From Sipunculus nudus (lineage: Eukaryota; Annelida; Sipuncula; Golfingiida; Sipunculidae): a DNA stretch of 64,000 bases. The stretch's first letter is position 1. Each line of letters starts with the position of its first letter. Below the pieces are notes generated by a model. The model saw only the letters and a list, made by a program, of their open reading frames with translations. It ran no database searches and had not been told where the DNA came from. Below are positions 12,497 to 23,559 of the stretch, piece by piece. The stretch is taken from the NCBI GenBank assembly GCA_026874595.1, contig CM049322.1, positions 9,878,400 to 9,942,399 on the forward strand. Direction: 5' to 3'. Position numbers and translations under genes: made by a program.

Positions 12497-12502
12497 TTTA
12501 TT
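12497..12502 (-). promoter_or_regulatory. Candidate polyadenylation signal of gene B
   Basis: AATAAA on the minus strand, about 185 bp past the gene B stop. Confidence 0.35.
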
Positions 12503-12686
12503 AAGAAAATGAGCGTGCATTACATTAAAACAAAGGTTTTCATAAAATGTCTCGAACATTCATGCGAATCGTCTATCAAATCTACAGGTACTACATTCTG
12601 TCTAACTTTAACTTAGTCGAATATACCATTCAAAAACCTTAATTTAATTCCTTCCTGCAAGACCAATGCAAGTAGAAAATACTCGT

Positions 12687-12907
12687 TCAAACAGTTTTCT
12701 CACAGAGGAAATACTGTTTGCGATCACAGGGAAGATCGTCCCACTCGAATCCATGGCGTGTCCACAACTGTAAGCAGTTCTTAATTATTAACTTTTCATC
12801 AGGCTGTCCCTCTGACCACATATTTCCCTCGACAATTCGCTCAATAGTTCCCCAGACCCACCGTCCTTTTATAATCTCGAAACCAGATTTCCATACCCCT
12901 GTGTCAC
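12687..12907 (-). CDS. Gene B exon: C-terminal half of CTLD and stop
   Basis: The exon begins after TTTTCCATAG and is 221 nt, the same length as the matching exon of gene C. It encodes GVWKSG, GRWVWGT, MWSEGQPDE, KNCLQLW, FEWDDLPC and YFLCEKTV, then TGA at 12687-12689. WDD stands at the WND position and QPD at the specificity loop, so the main Ca2+ site 2 side chains are plausible. Confidence 0.85.
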
Positions 12908-13394
12908 CTATGGAAAAATAAATGTCAACTTACATCGAAATTATTAGGGCATATACTGTGTCTTTGAAGGTGTTTGAAAAGTAGTGTGGCATGCAAGAGT
13001 TTATTTGTAAAAAGGATGAATTTAAATATAGATGTTTTTTTCTTTTAATACTTATAAAAAGTCCAGTATATGGAATGTAGTGTGAATATTCATACTATGC
13101 CAGTTAATGATAATCAGAGGAAGATATATAATGCAATATGAAATTGTGCTACAATAAATAAGAATTACTTTTAGCTTGTAAAAAAAGAGCCAATACAAAC
13201 TGGCGCATTGTAAAATGAAGTCTGGTCCGTTATCAGCGTCAGTTATAAAACATGCATTGTACATCAAGATGTTGTGTAGCTATAAGGTAGCCCTATCATA
13301 ACCTTCAGTTATTAATGGGACATCAGAGACGTAAAAAAAAAGTGGATGAAATAGGCCTCGGCTACATCAATCGAAAACAATGTTTAGAGAACAA

Positions 13395-13550
13395 TTGTAT
13401 GGGACAACTACCCTCCGGATAACTACCCCTGGACAATTACCCACAACAATCACACCAGACAATTACCCAAAAAACAACTAACCATGGAAAAACTACACCC
13501 GAGATAATTACCTCCCGGAAAATTACCCCGAGGACAATCACCCATAGATT
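13395..13550 (+). repeat. Short-unit degenerate tandem repeat
   Basis: Reiterations of a unit of about 16-20 bp built on GACAACTACCC / GACAATTACCC, lying in intron 2 of gene B. A similar GTAATTGCC / GGTAGTTGTAA sequence on the other strand occurs near 15140-15210. Confidence 0.6.
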
Positions 13551-13552
13551 TT

Positions 13553-13554
<2 letters not shown>

Positions 13555-13607
<53 letters not shown>
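13555..13607. repeat. (TA)n microsatellite
   Basis: TA run within intron 2 of gene B, next to a short C- and A-rich stretch of repeated AATTACCC-like units (13395-13550). Confidence 0.95.
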
Positions 13608-13609
<2 letters not shown>

Positions 13610-13779
13610 GGGATATACTGTTTAATGTGCATTAAATCGGACTCAAAGTTCCTTTAAATGTATAAACGATGGGAGTTATGACGCTCAGCTAAATTTAACT
13701 TGGTGTTCATTTCTTTTATTAATGTTATATATTGTATGTGAGCATAGCCTATGACTAATAATACTTTGTTGAAAAGTGG

Positions 13780-14790
13780 ACAGAAAATACAAATTTCAGG
13801 ATTCATGGGATGGGAGACCTGGCAAGGACCCCGCTGGATTTCACCATAGAGGGTTTCAAAGAAAATGGATACGATTTGTACCCTGCCTGTATGGGTGCTC
13901 AAAGTCATGTCCATGTCGAGTCCATAGCTCGCAGAATATAGGTCATCATTACCTTATCTTAAATTTCAAAGGAGATTTACGCAGGACCTAGGCCTAATGC
14001 ATACAATTTGCACTCATATGGTGTGACAGGTACTCATATCATGTTTTTTTGGCCTGCCATGTGCAGTTTTGCAGTGGGATTTGCCAAGATATCCCTGGAT
14101 GTTGTGTTGGAAGATTTTAAGGTTGAAGGATGCAATTTGGGCCCTATCCGACGTGAAATATATTAATATATTATATGTTAATATAAGAATATCCGAGGTC
14201 TAATGAATACAATTTGTACGCTTTTCGGCATGTAGGTTGCAAAATATAGGTCACTATGACCTAATTTCAGGTTTCAAAGAGATGTGCCTAGACCTACCCT
14301 TGCTTTTGTGTTAGAAGATTCTGGACTAATAGACTCGATTTGTTTCCGTCTGAAATTCATGGTGCTCATTTAACACCCCTATCTTATAGGTTGCAGAATA
14401 TTGGTCACCATAATCTAATTTTAGGTTTCCTAGGACATATAACTTGGATCTCCCTGAATGTTACGTTTAAAGATCTAGGCCCAATGGATACAATTTGTGC
14501 CTCAGCTAACTCTCTGGGTGCTCAAAACCATTTTTCAGCCCATAGGTCACATAAGATAGGTTACCATGACCTAATTCTAGGTTTTCAAGTACATTTACTA
14601 GTATATCCCTGAATTTTATGTCAGAAGATTCTAGGCCTTATGGGTACAATTTGTGCCTCGGCTGTCTGGGTGCTCAAAACCATTTTACAACCCACAGGTC
14701 ACAAAATATAGGTCACCATGACCTTATTTCAGGTTTCAAAGGACATATGTTAAGACCTCCCTGAATTTTATGTTCGACGATTCTAGGCTG
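13780..14790 (-). repeat. Satellite-like array, about 6 units of 154-156 bp, each with an inverted-repeat-3 nuclear-receptor-type site
   Basis: Units are recognised by the block GGTCAnnnTGACC at about 13939, 14249, 14402, 14557 and 14711, each followed by TTTCAAAGGACAT-like and TTCTAGGCC-like blocks. The array is the reverse complement of the larger one at 45.28-48.0 kb. It lies wholly inside intron 2 of gene B. Two sites are exact matches to AGGTCAnnnTGACCT (14248-14262 and 14710-14724). Confidence 0.85.
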
Positions 14791-14799
14791 GTGTATATA

Positions 14800-15290
14800 T
14801 ATATAAATTATAATTCAATATAAATGTATGCACATCAACGCACATAACCTAATAATGTATGTATATGTTGATTATTAGCGAGGCATTGCCTCCAGTTTGC
14901 CACTACAATGCCAACATAATGAAACTTTTATGAAATTTTGTTTTGTTTCTTTCATTATAAATCTCAGTCTTCAAATATGTTTATTTTTTAAATATTTTTC
15001 ATTTAACTTTTTTTTTCAAAACATAATGGATACATGTTTTGTTACAGCTAAGGCTGAAATACAACCCATCAACATGTAAAAATATCGCCCATCATGTACT
15101 ACTACTGAATAGTAAAATGTATGTTCTATATCAGAGGCGTAATTGGGGTAATTGCCGTGGTGTATTTTTCTGGGGGTCATTGTCAAGGTTAATTCTGGTG
15201 GGGTAGTTGTAATGTTGCCAGAGAATAAAAGACGGGTGTACTGAAAACATGTCTAGAAACGAAGTGTTGTAAATATCATGTTGGACCTAA
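14800..15290. other. Remainder of gene B intron 2
   Basis: AT-rich, with a short TA run near 14794-14812; no gene seen. Confidence 0.5.
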
Positions 15291-15296
15291 AAATAC

Positions 15297-15500
15297 CTGT
15301 GATGCTGGAGCTTTTCAACAGGGCAACAAGATGCTTTTGCTCGTCTTTAGTTTCGATGCTGACAAGCTGGGATCCTTGACGCTTGCAATATGCATCAGCC
15401 AAGGAATGCGTCAGAACTCTAGTACCTAAATGGTAACAAGAGAGGAAGTCTTCCAGCAGTTGACTAATGGTTAGAGGATGTCCAAAACCAGGTGGACAAC
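15297..15500 (-). CDS. Gene B exon: N-terminal half of CTLD
   Basis: 204 nt between TTTCTCAG|GTTGTCC and CACAG|GTATTT. It encodes CPPGFG, LSCYHLG, ADAYCKRQGS and LVSIETKDEQKH. The residues are intact and the length equals that of genes A and C. Confidence 0.88.
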
Positions 15501-15670
15501 CTGAGAAACAAGATGATTTTTATAGAATATATTGTATATTACCTTTGATTTAATAAACTATCCCTGTGAACACTGTCGGTTACTTGTATTAGAATAAAGG
15601 TAAATTTATATAAAAAATATGCATCAAATCCATATGTATACAGTGTCAAGGATATTTAGTTTGCTCCTTT

Positions 15671-16042
15671 TTACTCAATGCAGACACAACACACCACAGT
15701 CGGTGACTTGCTGTACATGTCACGTGCTGCGTCAGGCTGACCTCTTCTTGAATCAAAAGGCGACTCTGTGCCAGATAGACCTTCAGATGAAAGTGACACA
15801 TTCTTGAGACGTAGTTTCTCTCGATGTTTCTTGTAATTCCCATTAACATCCTCGGGGCAGGACATTTCCGGTCTTGCAAAGTCATCCTGGCCTTGTGACA
15901 GCAGAATGCAGACGTTCGGAAGTATGATAAAGTCTGCACACACAAGTTTAGTCTGCCCTTTACAAAGGTGCTTGCATTCTTTTACTGAATATCAGCTTTT
16001 TGTGCACTCGCCGTATTTCTGAGTTGATCGACATCACACCTG
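15671..16042 (-). pseudogene. Gene B exon: PAN-like segment with +1 frameshift
   Basis: It starts after CTGTAACAG, as in gene C. The first frame encodes SEIRRVHKKL; after the extra T in 15980-15983 the homologous frame continues as ECKHLCKGQTKLVC, ADFIILPNVC and GQDDFARPEMSC. These keep all five cysteines with spacing C-x3-C-x7-C-x9-C-x16-C. The linker (SLSSEGLSGTESP, RRGQPDAARDMYSKSP) matches gene C. The frame stops at 15671-15673. Confidence 0.75.
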
Positions 16043-16081
16043 CTGTTACAGCTTATGAACATAATGAAATCATGATAAAGC

Positions 16082-16110
16082 GTATATATATATATATATA
16101 TATATATATG
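16082..16110. repeat. (TA)n microsatellite, short
   Basis: TA run about 40 bp 5' of the gene B PAN-like exon. Confidence 0.9.
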
Positions 16111-16399
16111 GGTATTTCTCGAATAATAATTCATCTTAAATTGAATAACATAGTTGAGTGTTGCATGGATTTTATTATACGATTCCCAGCATGCGGGTTA
16201 CTGTTCACAAGTGTAAATGTATTTCACCAGGTATTTGCTTAATGAAAACCTTAATTCCAATAAGGGAATGCCAGTAAATTTTTTTGTTTAAATAAAATAA
16301 ATTTATCTTATCTGTTACTAGTCTCCTACATGTATTTACAGATTAAATTAATATTCGCCTCATGTAGTTTCACCAATGAGTCCGGTACTGATTTTTGGA

Positions 16400-17141
16400 G
16401 AACAGTATGTGTTTTCAGTGTGAAAATTTACCTGTAAACATGAAAACGACATAACTAATTAATCTAGAGTACATTGAAATAAATCACATTTAGTATACCT
16501 ACAATGTAGCATCATGATATAGGTTGTAGGGTATATCGCTAGACGAACCATGTTTCGTTGTAGCTCGGTCAATGTGGACAGAGCTGACAAAGAAGATTCC
16601 TTTATGGTTTATCCTTAAATTTCAAAGAGAATCGTTTCCAACGAATATTCTATAAACTGATACACAAAACGTACAAGCAAAGGTGTTATTTCTAAATGAG
16701 CACACGATACCTTGTAAAGTTCATGGGTATAAGGGAAATGAAAGGTAACCATTCACCTATCAATGTCAACTATACTTTAATGTCAATGTTTTGCTACAAT
16801 GAAAGCCAGATATGCAGGACCCGACACAATAACTGTTAACCTTTGTGCTCTTGCTTGAAACAAAACTAACAAAACGTGGCTTACCATCCATTCTATCTTA
16901 AAACACGTCTATACAATCACTCAGCGGGCATGTTGTCAAAGTAATGCAGATTTTGACACAATTACAAAGAGTACGTTTAAAAATGTTCTTGTGCTGATAA
17001 TGTTAATACAATGAAATCAAAATACACATAGATTTATTTGATAAACATATATTGTGTGAGAGAAAAGAGCATGTGCGATCAATTCCCAAGCATTTATCTA
17101 ATACAATGGAGGTATTAGCAGCATTAAAATGCGTATATACA

Positions 17142-17198
<57 letters not shown>

Positions 17199-17240
17199 AT
17201 ATATCCCTTGATGTACTTACAGGTAAAATGACTTGTACAT
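16400..17240 (-). repeat. 5' flank of gene B, copy of the 5' flank of gene C (44230-44960)
   Basis: The two flanks share long blocks, for example GTAGGGTATATCGC, GACGAACCATG, TTCGTTGTAGCTCGGTCAA and GGTTTATCCTTAAATTTC, in the same orientation. This shows that genes B and C arose by duplication of a segment larger than the exons. No coding exon is evident in it. Confidence 0.8.
17150..17195. repeat. (TA)n microsatellite
   Basis: Pure TA run; the gene C flank has a TA tract at the matching place (44954). Confidence 0.95.
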
Positions 17241-17434
17241 AGAGGGAAAGAATATATAGACCTATTAAAAATTGGTAGATAAAATGTATAAACCTATGTT
17301 ACAGTATAAAAGACATAATATCATCTCATTATGAATAGATATATATTTAAGGGTTGGTTCAAACAGTATTTGATGGAATTTCTCCATATAAAAAATGGAT
17401 CCCTAATTCACAGTACACACGCGCTCAAGCACAA

Positions 17435-17437
<3 letters not shown>

Positions 17438-17487
<50 letters not shown>
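17438..17487. repeat. (TA)n microsatellite
   Basis: Abuts the left end of the 160-bp palindrome. Confidence 0.95.
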
Positions 17488-17488
<1 letters not shown>

Positions 17489-17489
17489 C

Positions 17490-17649
17490 TCTAGAGAAAA
17501 ACAACACTGTATATTCACAACAGTCTGTTTCACGGATACGACCCGATAATCAGGTGAATGTGGTTAGAATCTAGCCACATTCACCTGATGATCCGGTCGT
17601 ATCCCGTGAAACAGACTGTTGTGAAGATACAGTGTTGTTTTTCTCCAGA
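17490..17649. repeat. 160-bp near-perfect palindrome without a loop
   Basis: Positions 17490-17569 are the reverse complement of 17570-17649 with only a few mismatches and single-base offsets. The centre is TGGTTAGAATCTAGCCA. The arms contain ACAACACTGTAT and CAGTCTGTTTCACG. TA tracts lie just to the left and 65 bp to the right. Confidence 0.92.
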
Positions 17650-17714
17650 TTTAAACCGCTCTGGCCTAGTCTGTAGGCCATAGAGCACTTTACAAAGGAG
17701 GGTAACACTACCTT

Positions 17715-17737
17715 CTATATAGATATATGTATATATA

Positions 17738-17783
<46 letters not shown>
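17715..17783. repeat. (TA)n microsatellite, compound
   Basis: TA with TGTGTGTA interruption. Confidence 0.95.
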
Positions 17784-17786
<3 letters not shown>

Positions 17787-17839
17787 CCATGAAGGATTCA
17801 TGTCACTACCTCATCGGTTCATGAGGTTATTGAGTGTCG

Positions 17840-17841
<2 letters not shown>

Positions 17842-17897
<56 letters not shown>
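17842..17897. repeat. (TA)n microsatellite
   Basis: Separated from the previous TA tract by 58 bp holding a small hairpin (CTACCTCAT / ATGAGGTTA). Confidence 0.95.
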
Positions 17898-17901
<4 letters not shown>

Positions 17902-17929
17902 TCAGTAGATTTCGAGAAAAAAATAAAAC

Positions 17930-18200
17930 AATCCTTTTTTCGGTTTTACTGAACACATTAGGCATAATAGCTGTGTAAATATCAATTCACAAATATCTAT
18001 GGGGTGAAAATAGCATGGAATTAACTTCCTTTATTATTTATTATTATTTTAAATACAATTTACTACAGATATGATTTACTTCAGTTTCGGATACTGAAAT
18101 GGTTTAATAATAAGGACTTAGCTGTGTGTATGTATCAGGGTTAGGTTCTTATGCAGGGATTATATTATTATTAATTTTACTTCTCAATCGTCTTGGCTTC
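17930..18200 (+). repeat. Duplicated non-coding segment (copy at 48140-48380)
   Basis: Shared blocks such as AAATATCAATTCACAAATATC and TTTACTACAGATAT in the same orientation continue the gene B / gene C segmental duplication beyond the flanks. Confidence 0.75.
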
Positions 18201-18978
18201 TATTAATATTACTATTACTTAACCATCAAATAGTAAAATTAGAATATGCTAACCTTGACCCCTACATTTCATTACCATCATCCCCTTAGGGTGAATCTAT
18301 AACATGTTTGTTTTTATGAACTGGAACTTTTGTAATCTTTGTTCATAATTAATAAATCCGTTAAAATAGAAGAGCTTCTGATATTATTTCTATCCAACAA
18401 GCTCATGATCAGTATAGCAGAAAGTTTTGGAATATTTAAACTCAGTTTAAGACCGTATATTTTACACGTACAAGTCCCTTTTGCTTGTGGCATTCAAATT
18501 AAACCTATTCTTGGTCAGCAAAATACTGAAGTCCTTGAAATTGCGTGTCCATCGGCAATTTATTATACCTCGTTAGATTATTCAAGCTTTAATTCACTTT
18601 GTTAAGGTGTTTATTACACCTGAAAGAAATTTCAAACACACTGAGCAAGTTCGTTCAAGCCATTGTGTTCAAACTGCAACACCAAACAGCATGAAATGGG
18701 ACTGGAAGTGCAAAATTATTAATTTTAGCTAGTGTCTGATCTCTTGTGGTCTAAAATGAATTTTACACTATCTCTATATAACCAAAAAAACTATTTGTTA
18801 CAGATGGCAATGTAATTTGCTTGTTTAAAACTATATTAAATGGTGTATAAATCTCGTCTACCTTATCAATGCACTAATTGTTAAATAAATATAAATAATT
18901 GAACCTTCATCTTTTTTTTTTTTTTATTTTACCTTCACATAGACTAGTCTATATCTAGTGTCGATCATGTTATAATTT

Positions 18979-18999
18979 TCATATATATATATATATTTT

Positions 19000-19041
<42 letters not shown>

Positions 19042-19053
19042 TATATATATATA
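18979..19053. repeat. (TA)n microsatellite, interrupted
   Basis: TA runs broken by TTTTCACA and TAAATA. Confidence 0.95.
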
Positions 19054-20882
19054 AACGCCTTATTGATAAGAGTTGTAGGGAAAAGAAACACAACAAACAC
19101 TGCAACTTCCATTATAGTAAATACTGCATTAAGATTTCATTAAGCGAAATGTAACGGTATATCCCATTCAGCAATAGGCAATAGGGAGCAATGGAAAAAG
19201 GACACTGCCAATGCGTGACCAATATTTGGCCGCATCACGTTGGTTATTTTACAGAGAGGTGAGCGTAATAAAGAATAAAAGTATTGAAGTTGGCATCTGC
19301 ATAGTCGAAGTAAGTAGTTGATACAAGTATACCAGTTTATTTTTAATGTGCATTTCACTTACACTGGTGCATCCTTGCCGGCTTATGCAGTTAATGCGCT
19401 CAATCTAGTGCAAAATGTATACATTTTCTGTCTAAACATTTAGCATGTGTTATTGTAATACTAACTAACTGACTTGTTCTAGTCCAGTGACGCTCTACGA
19501 GAGACCTATTTAACTGTCATAGGCAAAAAAGAATTACTGTATTTTTTACGGGCTTGGGTCTTCCTTATCATATATTCCAACCGTAGTGAAAAATTACTTA
19601 TACTTGGTGGGGTATCCAGGGATGGGTAATCTTTATTATTGATGTGTAAATTGCCCACACCAGACAATCCCCTTAAACTCTTATGTGTCGCGCACAAACC
19701 TGATTTGATATTTATTACCCTAATATCTTCAAGAATGTGTTTTTTATCAAAGAAAATAATGAGGGACTAATTCTTAATAGTAAATATTTAACTATGGAAT
19801 TTCATTGATACCCTACATGTTTTAAAAGATTTGAATTACTAATCCACGTGCATATTATTACACCAAGGTAAAGTGATCCATATAAACTATAGGAATTTTA
19901 ATTCTTAAGTACTCTCTCACTCTTTATAAAAGGGCTGATGTTCAGTTTGAAACTTAAGGATGTAATTATCACTCTCTAGCTACACTCTTATGTTTAATTT
20001 TAAATGATAGGAGCGACTGTGTTTCTTAGTAGTAAATTTTTTAAAGTAATTTCATGGATATCCTACACCCACGTTGTGATTCATCCACTCACACAGATCT
20101 ATATAGAATAAACCACAAGAATAACTAAATTTGTAACCCTCTATATTTCAACCAAATCTTGTTCCGAGGAAATCATATATATGTTTGATGCTGGGCCGAG
20201 CAGGTGAGGTATACAATTAATTACAGAGGTACTGGGCTTAGGTTGAAACAAGTGTTTAGAAACGGTGAGAACAAACATCAACATACATACATCATGAGCA
20301 AAAACGCAGGTTGCTAAGCGTCCTTGACAATATGAGATCCTGAACGAAACAGCTTTTATAAAAATAACCTTTTGTTTACATTTAAACATTATGTGCTACA
20401 TCATAAGTACATGTATGTATGGACTTTAAAAAATACCATATTAAATCAGGTTTCTTAATTTAGCGGAGAAGATGTTTGTGATCATTATATTCAATTCATA
20501 AGATTTTCTCATAACATTCTTAGAACGTAACTAAAACATTTTCTTTAATTCAGATTGACGTACTTTTACAGACCTGTATAACTTATACCAGTGATATACA
20601 TCTAATGGAACAGCAGGCAACATTTCAAGGATAAATTATACCATGGAGTCAAGCTATATGTATGTTAAAGGGGGGCCGTTAATATTTAGTTCCAATATTT
20701 TTTTTTACTTTAGTGCACCTTCAGGTACATAGATAATGTTTTGGTGAAAATATACTTATATTTCATTCGTCCCACACCGCTTGTCGGCATGTATTTATTT
20801 GCAATATTTATTTTATTTTTAAGAATATTACAGTTTGGTTTAAAGTAGATGCACTGATATTCTGCTTATCTTGTGTAAAGAG

Positions 20883-20884
<2 letters not shown>

Positions 20885-20922
<38 letters not shown>
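20885..20922. repeat. (TA)n microsatellite
   Basis: Single uninterrupted run. Confidence 0.95.
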
Positions 20923-20928
<6 letters not shown>

Positions 20929-21689
20929 CATATCATGTAAATATTATTATTTACTTTGCGGCTCTTTTGCCAAAGTTATGCTGATGGACCGATTGACTGC
21001 TGGACAGTACATTCCTCCATGGAACACTTTCCATATCTATGCATGGCTGCGTCGTGTTTGTAAGACAATGAGACGTCACAATGACCGGTCGCCCATCATC
21101 TTCAAATGACTGGCGTCATCAGTTAGTCAGCCTTATTAATGACCCGTTCTCTAGCAATGGAAAAAGTCGTACACGCTGTAACCTGTTTTGTCTTATTTTA
21201 GATTATTGATCACATTGTAAATCAAAGCAAGGTAAGGTTTTATATTTTATCTCCTGCAACTTTGACCAAAAAGGTTTACACAGCTTCTCTTGTATGAAAG
21301 CCATCCCCGAAAAAACTAGCGGGGACTTGGGCGGACGATATGTCAATACGTCCGAGACTACCCCGTGAAAAAGGGTTGAGAAAAATAATTCCGACACTAC
21401 CATGCTACGGAAAGTAGTTAAGACACTAGCATGGTACGGAATGCCATACCATATTCGTTTGAAATCCTTGTATTTCCCCTCGTATCGAAGGAAACAATTC
21501 TAATTTAGATAAAACAAGGGGATTATATGACTGTGTCAATAAATGCCTACTCTAATACGTGCAATACTACATACATAGGTCCTCCGCGGATAATTTACGT
21601 GCTGCAGTTAGCAGGTTTTACGAGAGAAATTAAATATGTACGCCGAAAACCCTGCTATGGACTTCCGGTAGTACGGAAATACTTGATGA

Positions 21690-22515
21690 GCAACCAAGTA
21701 GGGTGACATCAAGTTCGAGAACAGCAAGAGAATCCGATGCAGCGGATATTGTATCTGCTTTTCAAAAACAACGATGTCAGTCTCCGGAGTTTAGGTGCAT
21801 GTAACCTTGAACGATTACCCGAACAAATGGAACATTTAGTAGTCCTGATTATGATAAACAAATTAGACCAGAGACTTAATTTTGTAGAAGTGAGATCAGA
21901 GCACACTTCTGATTCAGTTGCAGTCCTTACCGCGAATGTGCATCAGGAACTAATAAGGTTGAAAGTTACAGGGACGCTAGTAACGAGAACAAAGGTGTAG
22001 GTTCAAGCCAGTCCCTTTATGATACTAGCAAAGGAACCCTCACCAAGGCTACTCAGTGACGTGATTAAAGAAGGCCCTGGCCACAGGCTTGTAAATAAGA
22101 ATAATATCTCTACGGAAATAAAGCAAGCTCTCTGCCTGAAACTGACTTAGGTGCACACCACACTGAAAACGACGGTTTCCAATTTCAGAAAAATAAGAAA
22201 CAACGACAGATAAGACGAAACAACCCGACGGTTATCGGTAAGAAGGATCACGACACAATAAAAGGTGGTCCAAGAACTGTTAACCGCTTTGTCAATAGAG
22301 TCAGTGATGACGTAAATGATAGTGAATTGAAGGATTTTATTCGTGCCGAAGGAGTTAATGTGATGGGTATTGAGAAAGTATCTCATGAAGATTATTTAAT
22401 AAAATCGTGTAAGACTAAATATGTTAATGATACTGATAAATTAATAGATGAGGAATTTTGGCCGACTGGTATTGGATACATAAAAATCTTTATAAGGAGA
22501 GAGTGCCCTGGATAA
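21690..22515 (+). pseudogene. LINE ORF1 remnant
   Basis: The N-terminal part is polar and Ser-rich and ends in a stop at about 21802; later frames are shifted. The best preserved piece, 22270-22515, encodes RTVNRFVNRVSDDVND, LKDFIRAEGVNV, IEKVSHEDYLIKS and DEEFWPTGIG, and ends at a TAA. This pattern resembles ORF1 tails found in CR1-like elements of aquatic invertebrates, as far as I can recall. Confidence 0.65.
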
Positions 22516-22659
22516 GAAATCTACAAATGAAAACCACCATTAATTTTATTGCAATGCAAACTAACAATCTGAAAAAAAAACTTGAATCTGACATCATATA
22601 ACCGAACTGGTATGGTAAATGATGTGAAAAGGTATTATATCAAAACACATCGATGCACA

Positions 22660-23330
22660 TCGTGCAGATTTAATATTTTTACAGGAGACGCGGTTGATTA
22701 AGGAACGATAATCATTTCTAGCTTCTATTGATGATAGGTATATGTTTACAGCTCAAACAGGTATTGATAGCTCTAGAAATATACTATATGGTCGGCCAAA
22801 TGGAGGAATGACCATACTATGGCAGCAATCACTCGCTGTGTCGAGCCTCTAAAGCTGGGGTCAAATCGCTAATATGCAGTATCTTTGAGACTGTCAGATG
22901 ATTCTACTGTTATATTAATTTGTATATAGTCACCGTGTGATAATTGTTCCAAAACTGATGTTAATGAAGAATTTCTTGACACCTCAATAAGCTTCCACAA
23001 GCACTCGAAATTTACCATGCACATCCCATTATTGTCCCTAGTGACTGTAATGTGGACTTATGCGGGCATAATGGTCATACAAGGTACTTAAACACTTCTG
23101 TTCTAATAACAATCTATATTTTGCTTGGAATAGCCCGCAGGCTCTGCCTGATCAGACATGCAGGAACTGTGAAGGAGAGGGTACTTCCACACTTGATCAC
23201 TTCATCTGCTCAGGTGATGCTCATATTATGAATCAATTTGTCATGTGGGAATTATTAATTATCCATCGAGTGCTTCTAATCATAATCCAGTGCTTATGAA
23301 ATGTGAAATACGAGTAGATAAATACAGAGT
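22660..23330 (+). pseudogene. LINE AP-endonuclease remnant
   Basis: Across several frames the hallmark motifs of APE-type endonucleases appear in order. These are ADLIFLQETRLI (catalytic Glu), RPNGGMTILW, a SDCNVD block at the position of GDFN, STLDHFICS at the position of the S..DH motif, and SNHNPVLMK replacing the final SDHxP. The catalytic SDH has become SNH. Frameshifts lie near 22711, 22850 and 23085. Confidence 0.75.
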
Positions 23331-23559
23331 TATTGTGATACGTATCCTAAACGTGATCAGGTTGAATGGTTTAATGCAAATAATGATGCGATTCAGGGAT
23401 ACAAGAACACAGTTGATATAAATTTAGAAAAACAAACTATTTCTAATGATATTATAACATGCTCCAACATTACCTGTTCCTCACAGACCCCCCCCCCCAA
23501 AAAAAAAAAACACACAAAAAAAAAAAAAACTTATAGATAAGCTTTATGTAGACATTGTT

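Larger units (their letters stand above)
12687..16042 (-). pseudogene. Gene B: PAN-like + C-type lectin unit with one frameshift
   Basis: The exons on the minus strand are 16042 to about 15671, 15500-15297 and 12907-12687. The two CTLD exons are intact, phase 1, and encode a complete domain with a QPD motif in GQPDE, typical of galactose-type specificity in known CTLDs. The PAN-like exon has one extra base in a run of four T (15980-15983) compared with genes A and C, which shifts the frame just before the KEC motif. Its donor is also unclear: no phase-1 GT is evident where A and C have GTAGGT. Intron 2 is 2.4 kb and holds an inverted satellite array and a TA tract. If the extra base is a sequencing error the gene may be functional; otherwise translation could only begin downstream. 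I call it a probable recent pseudogene. Confidence 0.65.
18200..21680. other. Intergenic stretch, no gene seen
   Basis: About 3.5 kb, AT-rich, with TA tracts at 18979-19053 and 20885-20922. An 88-codon frame at 18339-18605 (+) has no start context, splice site or domain that I recognise. The part from 20990 to 21680 is less AT-rich and may be the 5' end of the LINE that follows. Confidence 0.45.

Noticed and set aside
18339-18605. 88-codon open frame (+)
   Set aside because: No known motif, no splice sites placing it in a gene, and a length expected by chance in AT-rich DNA of this size.
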